Of a stretch of 64,000 nt of DNA, positions 16,946-25,657 are shown piece after piece. Below the pieces are notes generated by a model, which saw only the letters and a list, made by a program, of their open reading frames with translations, did no database searches and had not been told where the DNA came from. Each line of letters begins with the position of its first letter. Position 1 is the stretch's first letter. Origin of the DNA: JAGBWK01 sp964462445 (GTDB taxonomy: Bacteria > Bacteroidota > Bacteroidia > Bacteroidales > Muribaculaceae); NCBI GenBank assembly GCA_964462445.1, contig CAYWXG010000005.1:1-64000 (forward strand), written 5' to 3'. A program made the position numbers and the translations under genes.

Positions 16946-17494
16946 ATGAAAAAGACTTATCTTAGCGCAGCATTAATTCTCACTGTAGCTGCATCACTAT
17001 CTTTCTCTTCATGTATCGGCAGTTTCTCACTGACAAACAAATTGATGGACTGGAACAAAAGTGTCAGCAATAAATTTGTTAACGAATTGATATTCTTCGG
17101 ATTTTGGGTTATACCTGTATATGAAGTCACCGCATTGGCCGATTTGCTGGTGCTTAACTCAATAGAATTCTGGAGTGGCGAAAATCCTGTTGCTAAAGGG
17201 AAAAAAGTTATTGATGGTCAAGATGGTCGTTACCTCGTAGAGTGTGATGGCAAAGGTTATACTATCACATCCGAGAATGATGGTTCGGTCGTTCGCCTTG
17301 ATTTCGACTCTGCCGACAAATCATGGAGCGTAGAAGCTGATGGTAAGAGCGTCAAGTTGATGAGTTTCGTTGACGACACTCACGTTAAAATGCTCGATGC
17401 CAATGGAGAGTATCAATTTATCGAGCTTTCGGAAGCAGGGTTGATGGCATACCAAGAAATTATTTCGGGTCAAATATTTATGGCAGCCCGTTAA
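16946..17494 (+). CDS. DUF3332 family lipoprotein
   Basis: A 182-residue protein with a lipoprotein-like signal (LTVAASLSFSSCIGSF, cysteine at residue 23) and the family hallmark FVNELIFFGFWVIPVYEVTALADLLVLNSIEFWSG-type hydrophobic region at residues ~45-80, of which FGFWVIPVYEV is the core. The C-terminal half is a beta-rich domain (KGYTITSENDGSVVRLDF). The function of DUF3332 is unknown. The gene has its own leader, with a palindrome, and its own terminator, so it is a single-gene unit. Confidence 0.85.
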   Translation: MKKTYLSAALILTVAASLSFSSCIGSFSLTNKLMDWNKSVSNKFVNELIFFGFWVIPVYEVTALADLLVLNSIEFWSGENPVAKGKKVIDGQDGRYLVECDGKGYTITSENDGSVVRLDFDSADKSWSVEADGKSVKLMSFVDDTHVKMLDANGEYQFIELSEAGLMAYQEIISGQIFMAAR

Positions 17495-17507
17495 TATATC
17501 AATTAAT

Positions 17508-17547
17508 AAGAGAACGTGCCAAAGTTATTTTTGACACGTCTCTTTTG
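17508..17547 (+). terminator. Rho-independent terminator
   Basis: AAGAGA (bulged A) CGTG, one mismatch, CAAA pairs with TTTG, CACG, TCTCTT, followed by TTG. It lies 14 bases after the DUF3332 stop. Confidence 0.8.
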
Positions 17548-17594
17548 TTGAAAACTAGAAAATCTCCCAAAAAATAATATCAAATCAGGCATAT

Positions 17595-19343
17595 ATGAAC
17601 AACGAGGAATTAATTAAAACCGTCACCGAGAAAGCTAAGGGCTGGCTCGGCGAAGGATATGATGAAGAAACACGCAAAGAGGTAGAGCGCATGCTCAATG
17701 CCGAGGATAAGACAGAGCTTATCGAGTGCTTCTACAAAGACCTTGAATTTGGGACCGGTGGACTTCGTGGCATTATGGGTGCCGGCTCTAATCGCATGAA
17801 TATTTACACCGTAGGTGCTGCAACACAAGGGTTGGCCAACTATTTGTTGGAAGCATTTAGCGATCTTCCCCAAATTAGCGTTGTTGTAGGTCACGATGTG
17901 CGTAATAATTCACGCAAATTTGCGGAAATTGTTGCTGCGATATTCTCAGCAAACGGCATCAAGGCTTATCTCTTTGAGGACTTCCGCCCAACTCCCGAAT
18001 TGTCATTTGCAATACGTCATCTCGGTTGTCAAAGCGGGGTAAACATCACAGCATCTCATAACCCCAAAGAATACAACGGGTACAAAGCATACTGGGCTGA
18101 TGGAGCTCAAATTATTGCGCCCCATGATGTCAACATCATTGACAACGTGAACAAGATTAAAAACGTGAGTGAAATTAAATTTGAAGGAAATCCCAATTTA
18201 ATTCAAATTATAGGGAAAGAGGTTGACGATGCGTTCCTCGCTAAAATCAAAGAATTGTCACTCAGTCCCGATGTTATTAAACGTCATGCCGACCTCAAGA
18301 TAGTTTACACTCCTATCCACGGTACCGGTGTTAATCTAATCCCCGATTCACTTCGCAACTACGGATTTACCAACATAATCCACGTTCCGGAGCAGGATAT
18401 ACCTTCGGGTGATTTCCCCACTGTTGAATCTCCCAACCCGGAAAATCCGCCGGCAATGGCAATGGCTATAGCAAAAGCCAAAGAAGTTGGAGCCGATCTT
18501 GTTGTTGCTTCTGACCCCGACGCCGACCGTATTGGCTGTGTAATCCGTGACAATAAGGGTGAGTTTGTACTCATTAATGGCAATCAGATTGTGATGATAC
18601 TTCTCAATTACCTAATGACACGCAATGCAGAACTCGGCATGCTCAAAGGCAATGAATATATCGTCAAGACTATCGTAACAACTGAAACTATAAAATCTAT
18701 TGCCGAAGCTTGGAATATCAAGATGTATGACTGCTATACCGGTTTCAAATGGATTGCAGCCGTAATTCGCGACAATGAAGGCACAGCTCGCTATCTTGGT
18801 GGAGGCGAAGAAAGTTATGGATTCCTTGCCGAGGATTTCGCTCGCGATAAAGATGCTGTTTCAGCTATTTCATTGATGGCTGAAATATGCGCATGGGCAA
18901 AAGATAAAGGTATGGACTTCTTGCAGATGCTACAAGATATTTATATCAAATACGGTTTCTCTCGCGAGGAAGGTATTTCTGTTGTTCGTACCGGCAAATC
19001 AGGCGCAGAAGAAATTATCGCTATGATGAAAACATTCCGTAACAATCCTCCTGCAACACTTGGTGGAAGCAAAGTAGTTACAATAAAAGACTATGCAAGC
19101 CTTTATATGACAGATGTCAATACCGGCAACGTAAGCAAAATGGATATGCCCACAACTTCAAATGTGCTTCAATATTTTACCGAGGATGGCACTAAAGTAT
19201 CAATCCGTCCTTCGGGAACAGAGCCTAAGATTAAATTTTATATCGAAGTCAAAGGCACAATGGCAACCAACGCTGATTACGACAATGCGATTAAAGATGC
19301 GAATGAAAAAATTGCCGCAGTCAAATCAGACCTCGGCATCTAA
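17595..19343 (+). CDS. Phosphoglucomutase/phosphomannomutase family protein
   Basis: A 582-residue alpha-D-phosphohexomutase, most like the PgcA/PGM2 type that interconverts glucose 1- and 6-phosphate (phosphopentomutase activity is possible). It shows GTGGLRGIMGAGSNRMN at the N-terminus, the phosphoserine loop TASHNPKEYNGYK, the metal-binding loop SDPDADRIG, the sugar-binding loop GGGEESYGFL, and the C-terminal phosphate-binding RPSGTEPKIKFY. All four domains are complete. It is flanked by terminators and appears to be transcribed alone. Confidence 0.93.
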   Translation: MNNEELIKTVTEKAKGWLGEGYDEETRKEVERMLNAEDKTELIECFYKDLEFGTGGLRGIMGAGSNRMNIYTVGAATQGLANYLLEAFSDLPQISVVVGHDVRNNSRKFAEIVAAIFSANGIKAYLFEDFRPTPELSFAIRHLGCQSGVNITASHNPKEYNGYKAYWADGAQIIAPHDVNIIDNVNKIKNVSEIKFEGNPNLIQIIGKEVDDAFLAKIKELSLSPDVIKRHADLKIVYTPIHGTGVNLIPDSLRNYGFTNIIHVPEQDIPSGDFPTVESPNPENPPAMAMAIAKAKEVGADLVVASDPDADRIGCVIRDNKGEFVLINGNQIVMILLNYLMTRNAELGMLKGNEYIVKTIVTTETIKSIAEAWNIKMYDCYTGFKWIAAVIRDNEGTARYLGGGEESYGFLAEDFARDKDAVSAISLMAEICAWAKDKGMDFLQMLQDIYIKYGFSREEGISVVRTGKSGAEEIIAMMKTFRNNPPATLGGSKVVTIKDYASLYMTDVNTGNVSKMDMPTTSNVLQYFTEDGTKVSIRPSGTEPKIKFYIEVKGTMATNADYDNAIKDANEKIAAVKSDLGI

Positions 19344-19360
19344 TAAAATTTGGATCTAAC

Positions 19361-19405
19361 ACGGTGCCATAATGTCATTCCAACGGCATTGTGGCACCGT
19401 TTTTT
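19361..19405 (+). terminator. Strong rho-independent terminator
   Basis: ACGGTGCCATAATG pairs with CATTGTGGCACCGT (19387-19400, one G-U) and is followed by TTTTTT. It ends the phosphohexomutase transcript and rules out the longer upstream start of the next frame. Confidence 0.92.
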
Positions 19406-19421
19406 AAATAACTCAGCGACC

Positions 19422-20096
19422 ATGGAGGTAGTGTACGAAGATAACCATATTATCATTGTTAATAAAGCTGTTGGGGAAATAGTTCAAGGGGATAAAACCT
19501 GCGACATTCCGCTAAGCGAAATTGTTAAACAATGGATTAAGGAGAAATATGCTAAACCCGGGAACGTATTCCTTGGTGTAGCGCATCGTCTTGACCGTCC
19601 TGTTGCCGGACTTGTGGTTTTTGCCAAAACGTCAAAAGCGCTAACACGTTTGAACGAAATGTTTCGTAACGGAGATGTGCACAAAACTTATTGGGCGATA
19701 TCGCGTGGCACACCGGATATCGCAGAGGGAGAATTGACTCACTATATTACGACGGTGGAACGTACAAATAAATCGTATGCATATACAGCACCACGGTCTA
19801 ACGCCAAGGAGGCTCGATTGCGCTACCGATTGATTGGGAAATCCGACCGCTACAACCTTATAGAAGTCAATTTGCTAACAGGGCGAAAGCATCAGATACG
19901 CGTACAACTATCAGCTATAGGATGTCCTATCAAGGGAGATTTAAAATATGGCGATAAAAGGAGTAATCCCAATGGCGGTATTTCCCTCTTGGCACGCAAA
20001 ATTGAATTTATTCATCCGGTTTCCAAACAACCGATAAGCGTTGAGGCACCAATTCCAACCGATGACCCACTGTGGGGAATATTAACACAAAGCTGA
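19422..20096 (+). CDS. RluA-family RNA pseudouridine synthase
   Basis: A 224-residue enzyme isomerising uridine to pseudouridine in rRNA or tRNA. The catalytic motif is HRLDRPVAGLVVFAKT with the essential aspartate in RLDR; other family marks are VVYEDNHIIIVNKAVG at the N-terminus and TGRKHQIRVQLSAIGCPIKGDLKYG near the C-terminus. It lacks an S4 domain and is a short, single-domain type. The ATG at 19422 is preferred because the longer frame starts inside the preceding terminator. The specific target uridine is unknown. fmt follows after 43 bases. Confidence 0.9.
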   Translation: MEVVYEDNHIIIVNKAVGEIVQGDKTCDIPLSEIVKQWIKEKYAKPGNVFLGVAHRLDRPVAGLVVFAKTSKALTRLNEMFRNGDVHKTYWAISRGTPDIAEGELTHYITTVERTNKSYAYTAPRSNAKEARLRYRLIGKSDRYNLIEVNLLTGRKHQIRVQLSAIGCPIKGDLKYGDKRSNPNGGISLLARKIEFIHPVSKQPISVEAPIPTDDPLWGILTQS

Positions 20097-20139
20097 GCGA
20101 CACATTTTACAAATGCTATTTATAATCTAACATAATGAG

Positions 20140-21084
20140 ATGAAAAAAGAAGACCTCAAAATAGTATTCCTCGGGACTCCTGACTTCGCAGTGGAAAGCC
20201 TGGACCTACTTGTTAAAAATGAGTTCAACATTGTAGGGGTGGTTACAGCTACTGATAAGCCGGCAGGACGCGGGCATAAAATGTTGCCATCGGCAGTTAA
20301 GCAATATGCGGTTGAACATGGACTGCACTTAATGCAACCTGAACGACTTAAAGATGAATCATTCATTGAAGAGCTACGCAGTCTGAATGCCGACCTATTC
20401 ATTGTAATAGCCTTCCGCATGCTCCCGGAAGTAGTTTGGCAAATGCCTAGCCTCGGCACATTCAATCTTCATGCATCACTACTACCTAAATATCGTGGAG
20501 CCGCCCCCATCAACTGGGCGGTTATAAATGGCGAAAAGGAGACAGGTGTCACCACCTTCTTCTTGAAACACGAAATCGACACCGGCGATGTCATTCAGCA
20601 GCAAAGCATCGCAATCGATGACAATGAAAATGTTGGCTCGGTTCACGACCGACTTATGCACCTCGGAGCACAACTCACACTCGACACCGTAAATGCCATT
20701 CTCGACGGCAATGTAAAATCAATACCACAAAGCCAATTTGAAGGGATTGAACCGACTCCCGCTCCCAAAATTTTCCGTGACACTTGCCACATTGATTTGT
20801 CGCGTAAAGCGGTTGACGTTCACAACCTTGTTCGCGGTCTATCCCCCTACCCTGGTGCTTGGATTGATATAGTTCTTGCAGACGAAACAGTTGTTACAAC
20901 CAAGATTTTTGAAAGTAAAATCTCCGACAAAGCCACACCCAATGACTTAATAGGGAAAGTATACTCCGATAACGGACATCTTTACTTGGGAGCAGTAGAT
21001 AAAGCTGTTGAAGTAATTACACTACAACCGGCCGGCAAACGTCGCATGACTGCCGATGAGTTCCTCCGTGGCACAAAGCTATAA
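20140..21084 (+). CDS. fmt: Methionyl-tRNA formyltransferase
   Basis: Fmt formylates the initiator Met-tRNA using 10-formyl-tetrahydrofolate. The 314-residue protein begins KIVFLGTPDFAVESL and carries the signature HASLLPKYRGAAPINWAVING with catalytic residues, then FLKHEIDTGDVI. The C-terminal tRNA-binding domain is present (VHNLVRGLSPYPGAWIDI). The length is standard. It follows the pseudouridine synthase in the same direction and ends at a symmetrical hairpin shared with the convergent gene. Confidence 0.95.
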   Translation: MKKEDLKIVFLGTPDFAVESLDLLVKNEFNIVGVVTATDKPAGRGHKMLPSAVKQYAVEHGLHLMQPERLKDESFIEELRSLNADLFIVIAFRMLPEVVWQMPSLGTFNLHASLLPKYRGAAPINWAVINGEKETGVTTFFLKHEIDTGDVIQQQSIAIDDNENVGSVHDRLMHLGAQLTLDTVNAILDGNVKSIPQSQFEGIEPTPAPKIFRDTCHIDLSRKAVDVHNLVRGLSPYPGAWIDIVLADETVVTTKIFESKISDKATPNDLIGKVYSDNGHLYLGAVDKAVEVITLQPAGKRRMTADEFLRGTKL

Positions 21085-21107
21085 TCTTAGAAAACGAGAT
21101 TAATTGA

Positions 21108-21143
21108 AATAGGGCTGCGGATTTTAATTTCCACAGCCCTATT
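21108..21143. terminator. Bidirectional terminator between fmt and the 21162 gene
   Basis: AATAGGGCTG pairs with CAGCCCTATT, with GGA/TCC-like inner pairing around the TTTTAAT loop. A-rich flank to the left and T-rich flank to the right allow it to serve both convergent genes. Confidence 0.8.
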
Positions 21144-21161
21144 CGTTTATTATATCGGATT

Positions 21162-21854
21162 TTATTCCACGTATCCGCGGCCATAGCAAACCGAGCAAGA
21201 AGGCGTATGATGAGAATGTGGGCTTGTCCATTTATTGCACGTCGGGCAATATTCATTCGCCTGATTCCCAGTGTAATCCGTACCATAATATATTTTATCT
21301 GTTCCTTTTTTAGACCCATTGCATGAGGGACAAACTCTTCTTGATGAACTGCGTGAACTACCCGAATTGTTATATCCACTTGAATTATTAGTATAAGGAT
21401 TAAATCCATGAATTGGAGTAGCAGTTCCTCTCATATCAGTTAATGTATAGTCTGTATAAATTGGAGCCCAAGCCGGGTCAAGTTGTAAAATTTGTACAAT
21501 CCCTTTATCGTGAAAAGCAATGTTTATAGCAAAATCATCACCAAAAAACCAATATATAAGATAATCGTCATCCTTGCCTAGACACCGAACGTCTTCAGCT
21601 ATATTATTCCCCTTAATTAATTTTACAGGATAGTGATCCTTGAACGTAATTGTAATACATTCGTCATTATAATTACAAGGTGTAACGTCATAACCTGTTA
21701 TTGGCATAACAGTCCTAACTTGGTAGGGATAGTAGATTACATCTCCTACTTCTGGGGACGAGGGACACTTTCCAAATCCTTTGGGAAGGAAACCGGCATA
21801 AACTACTGATACTGCAGAAATAATCAGAATAAAGACCGCAATAATTTTTTTCAT
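21162..21854 (-). CDS. Exported protein with DnaJ-like zinc-finger tail
   Basis: A 230-residue protein of unknown function. The start at 21854 opens a clear signal peptide (KKIIAVFILIISAVSVVYAG). A beta-rich domain of ~130 residues follows, then a Ser/Asn/Gly-rich linker (residues ~155-175), then a cysteine-rich C-terminus with three CxxC pairs: CPSCNGSKKG, CPTCNKW and CSVCYGRG. The first and last resemble the CxxCxGxG repeats of DnaJ. A zinc-binding module on an exported protein is unusual. It lies just downstream of the structured RNA on the same strand and may be expressed from read-through or from an unseen promoter in that gap. Confidence 0.65.
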   Translation of the reverse strand: MKKIIAVFILIISAVSVVYAGFLPKGFGKCPSSPEVGDVIYYPYQVRTVMPITGYDVTPCNYNDECITITFKDHYPVKLIKGNNIAEDVRCLGKDDDYLIYWFFGDDFAINIAFHDKGIVQILQLDPAWAPIYTDYTLTDMRGTATPIHGFNPYTNNSSGYNNSGSSRSSSRRVCPSCNGSKKGTDKIYYGTDYTGNQANEYCPTCNKWTSPHSHHTPSCSVCYGRGYVE

Positions 21855-21901
21855 ACTAAATACAATTTGCGCCATAAGCCCCAGATGGCAAGGTTAACTA
21901 T

Positions 21902-22207
21902 AAAATAAAAGCGGGAGCCTTAATGTTGCTCATTCCGCTATTCGAGGCCTTAGGACTGCCCAACTCACCGGATTGAGCAACAAAGACTCCACGCCAATAT
22001 GCAAATACCCCAAATTCATCCCATGCAATAGCATGAAATGAACTGGATAGGTATAGACATATCCGTGACGTCTATTGTTGCATTGTCCTTTGGTGAGCTT
22101 TCAGAGTGTCCTAAGTTCCGAATATCCAAGAACAAGCGCCAATATACGCTTTCTTATGTAAAACTTTACTGCCGTCGCTTCTCTAAGCCGTTTGTGGCGT
22201 AAAGTCT
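21902..22207 (-). ncRNA. Long rod-shaped structured RNA, possibly 6S-like
   Basis: No credible protein is encoded in this 400-base gap, but the minus-strand transcript folds almost entirely. A 5' domain forms from ACTTTACGCC (22205-22196) with GGC-A-GTAAAGT (22173-22163), enclosing a GCTT/AAGC hairpin. A rod of about 250 nt follows. Pairs, outside to apex: 22152-22147/21913-21908; 22135-22130/21931-21926; 22124-22119/21944-21939; 22115-22108/21956-21949; 22099-22092/21969-21962; 22081-22070/21987-21977 with one bulge; 22067-22064/21993-21990; 22062-22058/22001-21997; 22054-22050/22009-22005; 22042-22031/22026-22015 with loop TATT. The largest internal loop (22091-22082/21976-21970) is at mid-rod, as in 6S RNA. 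It ends in TTTTATTTT. Family identity is inference. Confidence 0.72.
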
Positions 22208-22212
22208 AATTG

Positions 22213-22245
22213 CAAAATTAATAAATTTTGCAACTATGCAAAAAA
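22213..22245 (-). promoter_or_regulatory. Promoter of the structured RNA
   Basis: Minus strand: TTTTTTG (22239-22245), 18 bases, TAATTTTG (22213-22220). The -7 box is a perfect fit; spacing is one or two bases shorter than most promoters in this window. Predicted start is near 22207, right at the base of the 5' hairpin. Confidence 0.7.
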
Positions 22246-22259
22246 GAAATCAGAAGTTT

Positions 22260-23567
22260 CTATTTGAAGAATTGTGTAAATGCTTTAATAATAAAAAGAT
22301 GGTCGCGAGCAGATGCTGTCTCACGAACAGAATGCATAGCCCATTGAGCGGCACCCATATCAACGCCACGAAGGTCGATTTGAGACGTAAGGATATTACC
22401 TAATGTGGAGCCACCTACAACGTCGCTGTGGTTAACGAAATATTGATATGGCACTTCAGCGTTCTCGCAAATAGTACGGAATACTGCAGCAGAATCTGCG
22501 TCCGACATATATTTACAATTGGCATTAATTTTAATCACGGGACCACCTCCAAGTACCGGATGGTTGGTTGGGTCATGTTTTTCCGGATAATTAGGATGAA
22601 TTCCATGAGCATTGTCGGCCGATACCATAAAAGAATTTGCAATTGCTCGCAAAAGAGATTCATTATCTCCACAAAGAGCGGCATTAATGCGAGTCAATAT
22701 ATTATAAAGCACCGGTGATGCTGCGCCCTGTTTAGTACCGCTACCTGTTTCTTCATTATCAAAAACTGCAACAACACGAGTCATTTCGGATGGAGCATTG
22801 CATTGAGATATCAAAGATGTAACAGATGCATGAACCATAGAGAGGTCGTCGATTCGTCCTGATGTTATAAACTCATTGTTGTAGCCTACGGTCATCGCCG
22901 GAGTTACATCATATAGCGTCAAGTCAAAATCAAGTATATCATAAATATCAACACCGATTTCTTTTGCAACAGCTTTAAGCATTAGATTTTCGGATTCAAG
23001 CAAGTTGCTGACTTGAGCAATCACAGGCAACATGTCTTTTTGTCTCGATAATTTATTGCCATTGTTAACCTCACGGTTGAAATGAATAGAGAGGTGAGGT
23101 ATTGTCAGTATCGGGCGACGGAAATTCACCAAAACCGAACGGGGGCGCAACGGGTCATCACTACGAAGCAATACGCGACCGGCAACCGAAAGAGGACGAT
23201 CAAACCATGTATAAAGTATTGGTCCACCATACACTTCGGTATTCAATTTAATGATGCCTCCGTCACAAATCATCTCAGCACGCGGTTTTATGCGAAAACC
23301 GGGGGAATCGCTATGCGACGATATAATTTTGTATCCGGCATGAGCATCCCCCATGCCAACACAAAATGCAAAGATTGCAGAATCATTTTTTAAAGTATAG
23401 TATTTGCCACCACGATTAAGAGCCCATCTGTCGGAGGGATTAAGACGTGTAAAACCGGCTTCATCGAGCATTTTTGCAACGTTTGCCACCGCATAGAAAT
23501 TACACGGTGAATTGTCGAGAAATTGCATCAAGTTTTGTACTTGAGGCTCTAAATTGGGAGTATTCAT
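22260..23567 (-). CDS. apeB: M18 family aminopeptidase
   Basis: A 435-residue dinuclear-zinc aminopeptidase of family M18, which removes N-terminal (often acidic) residues from peptides in the cytoplasm. Zinc and catalytic residues are seen in SSHSDSPGFRIKP, the central DNEETGSG motif (catalytic and metal glutamates), SADNAHGIHPNYPEKHDPTN, and the C-terminal HSVRET. The length is standard. It is the last gene of the surA-like/ostA-like cluster, 11 bases after the ostA-like gene, so it is probably co-transcribed with envelope genes without an obvious functional link. Confidence 0.92.
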   Translation of the reverse strand: MNTPNLEPQVQNLMQFLDNSPCNFYAVANVAKMLDEAGFTRLNPSDRWALNRGGKYYTLKNDSAIFAFCVGMGDAHAGYKIISSHSDSPGFRIKPRAEMICDGGIIKLNTEVYGGPILYTWFDRPLSVAGRVLLRSDDPLRPRSVLVNFRRPILTIPHLSIHFNREVNNGNKLSRQKDMLPVIAQVSNLLESENLMLKAVAKEIGVDIYDILDFDLTLYDVTPAMTVGYNNEFITSGRIDDLSMVHASVTSLISQCNAPSEMTRVVAVFDNEETGSGTKQGAASPVLYNILTRINAALCGDNESLLRAIANSFMVSADNAHGIHPNYPEKHDPTNHPVLGGGPVIKINANCKYMSDADSAAVFRTICENAEVPYQYFVNHSDVVGGSTLGNILTSQIDLRGVDMGAAQWAMHSVRETASARDHLFIIKAFTQFFK

Positions 23568-23578
23568 GATAATAGATA

Positions 23579-25609
23579 TTATTTAATAGCCGGTAAGTCC
23601 ATTGGTTGCGCCGGCAACTCTGTTGGAACTGCGACTTTTTTTGACTGACTTGATTTTGAGTTTCCACGAGTACGCGCTGCGTTAAATAATGTTTGCAAAT
23701 CATCCGGGAAATCGAAAATATCATCACGATTTAATGGGCGGAACTCTCCAAACCACTTAAAGTTTTGCAAAAAGAATAATGATTTTTTAGCAAGGTAAAG
23801 AGGCGTATAAGTAGTATTCGTTTCCGACCATAGTTTCATATATGATATTGTATTGTTCTTAAAGTCGGCGGCGAGGAATGAACTTTCGATGTTGCACACC
23901 TTATTAATGGTAGAATCACTTTCTTCAGGGAAATATACAGCGAGTACATTACCATTAACATCAAGATGACTTAATGCCCCATTCTTAAATGTTGCAATCA
24001 TTTCTTTCCCACTCAATTGATTATAGTATCCGTCTTCAATATATTCCGCCATAAAACCACCAGTAGGAATAAATGCGCGATCAAGAGTCATATTAGATTT
24101 TTTAACTGAATCTGATTGTTCGTCAACCACATCTTTAAGATGAATTTTAATTACATCACCGAAGATTTGACGATTTTCACTCCATACTACTGGATTATAG
24201 TCCATATATACCATTGTATCAGTAGATACGAAAGTAAGCGAATCGCATAATCCTTGCATATCCTTTCTGAAGAATTTCACATGAGGAGCTGCTACTATAT
24301 ATCGGATGGTATCGGGCACTTCTCGTATGGTGAACTGCTCTGCTGTAGACTTAGGCGAAATTGTATCGAGAGTTGCCGGAGCCGCAACTTTCACCGTGTC
24401 GATATCAAGTTGCGGTGTACGAACTAAAGTCGTGTCTATAGTCGCGACAGAGATAGAGTGAGTTGTTATATATACCGTATCAATACGCTGTTTAATATTA
24501 CGAAAAGCACGAATTGTATCACCATGGAGATAAATTGTTTCGACTGAACGAGTAAACACATCGTTGACATAGAGAGTATCTACTCTGTCGGGATTAAAGT
24601 CACCGGTACCAACAGGGCGGTATTGCGTTACACGGGCTCGACCGGTAACAAACGCGCTGTCAATATTAGCATCAAAATAGCCATAATCACCTTCCAATAT
24701 CATTTTATTAATAGTATCGGTCATTATCATATTCCCCAAAGCCTCTCCTCGTGAAAGCTTTCTATCAAAGTAAATGGTATCGGCGGTAAGCGTTGTTCCA
24801 CGACTACTTTCCATCATAGAAACGACAGTAGAACGGCTATATAGTCGAGTTATCATGGAGTCGGTGTTATATTCCCCTTGCGAAGTATAAATTATACCAT
24901 CAGCATTGCGAACAGTTGATTCATCATCCATCTTAGCAAGATGAGTCAATGTGCTATAATATAGACTATGTGTGTATATATCCAATGTGTCACCATTGTT
25001 ACTGTCACGACTTGTCAAGTGGACATTATTTGTAAAAATAGCTTCTTTCGTTGATGGATTATACTCACCATTTCGAGAAGTCAAAGTGTTTAGTGAATCA
25101 AATAATTTACCACCAACATTTTCATAATATCCTAACTCAATACCCATATCATAATTAAATATAGGCGTTTCGAGAGTGACATCGCGATTAATAAGCCTTA
25201 CATTTTTACCTTCATCGGCATAAAGGACTGCAAGTTTATTGGCGTCATCGTAGGACAATTGGTCGGCATAGATAAATAAAGTATCCCCCTGCTCCATTCT
25301 AACATTGCCATAAGCATCAAAATTGCCGGTTACATCGCTAAAATGCGCACTATCACAATACATGAACATACCTCCACGCCTAAACTGGACATCACCCACG
25401 AGAATTTGATAATCTACATTGGGCTTTGACATCAAACGTTCGGCATGTTCAAGGAAAACACGTTCAGGATTACTATGATCGGAAGTAGGAATAACCGGTA
25501 CAATTGGCGATGTGTCGCGCTTAGCATTTTGAGCGCGTGATGGACTGACAATAGTGATTATCACTAATGTAATAAACAATAAAAATATAGGTAGCGGGCG
25601 CTTCGTCAT
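23579..25609 (-). CDS. OstA/LptA-like outer-membrane biogenesis protein
   Basis: A 676-residue exported protein with an N-terminal signal (FLLFITLVIITIVSPSRA) and a long body of OstA-type beta-jellyroll repeats. Repeating units read VDYQILVGDVQFRRGGMFMYCDSAHF, then FDAYGNVRMEQGDTLFIYADQLSY, then AIFTNNVHLTSRD, the pattern in which LptA/LptD proteins form a lipopolysaccharide bridge across the periplasm. There is no large C-terminal barrel, so it is not LptD itself. The C-terminal ~60 residues are polar. The upstream neighbour is a SurA-like chaperone, which fits a joint role in outer-membrane assembly (inference). Confidence 0.82.
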   Translation of the reverse strand: MTKRPLPIFLLFITLVIITIVSPSRAQNAKRDTSPIVPVIPTSDHSNPERVFLEHAERLMSKPNVDYQILVGDVQFRRGGMFMYCDSAHFSDVTGNFDAYGNVRMEQGDTLFIYADQLSYDDANKLAVLYADEGKNVRLINRDVTLETPIFNYDMGIELGYYENVGGKLFDSLNTLTSRNGEYNPSTKEAIFTNNVHLTSRDSNNGDTLDIYTHSLYYSTLTHLAKMDDESTVRNADGIIYTSQGEYNTDSMITRLYSRSTVVSMMESSRGTTLTADTIYFDRKLSRGEALGNMIMTDTINKMILEGDYGYFDANIDSAFVTGRARVTQYRPVGTGDFNPDRVDTLYVNDVFTRSVETIYLHGDTIRAFRNIKQRIDTVYITTHSISVATIDTTLVRTPQLDIDTVKVAAPATLDTISPKSTAEQFTIREVPDTIRYIVAAPHVKFFRKDMQGLCDSLTFVSTDTMVYMDYNPVVWSENRQIFGDVIKIHLKDVVDEQSDSVKKSNMTLDRAFIPTGGFMAEYIEDGYYNQLSGKEMIATFKNGALSHLDVNGNVLAVYFPEESDSTINKVCNIESSFLAADFKNNTISYMKLWSETNTTYTPLYLAKKSLFFLQNFKWFGEFRPLNRDDIFDFPDDLQTLFNAARTRGNSKSSQSKKVAVPTELPAQPMDLPAIK

Positions 25610-25657
25610 ATATCTACCGTGATACGCTCTATAGTTTATTAAACGCTTCGGTGATGA

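Noticed and set aside
19350..19421. Longer pseudouridine synthase starting at 19350
   Set aside because: The extension runs through a strong terminator hairpin and is not conserved; ATG at 19422 is the family start.
21902..22153. Transposon-like inverted repeat (MITE) instead of RNA
   Set aside because: The arms pair with many G-U pairs and bulges, there are no target duplications, and a promoter and U-tract bracket one strand.
21902..22207. tmRNA, RNase P RNA or SRP RNA as identity of the structured RNA
   Set aside because: No tRNA-like ends or CCA, no RNase P conserved blocks, and no SRP apical motif (GGAAG...AGCA loop) are present; the fold is a single rod instead.
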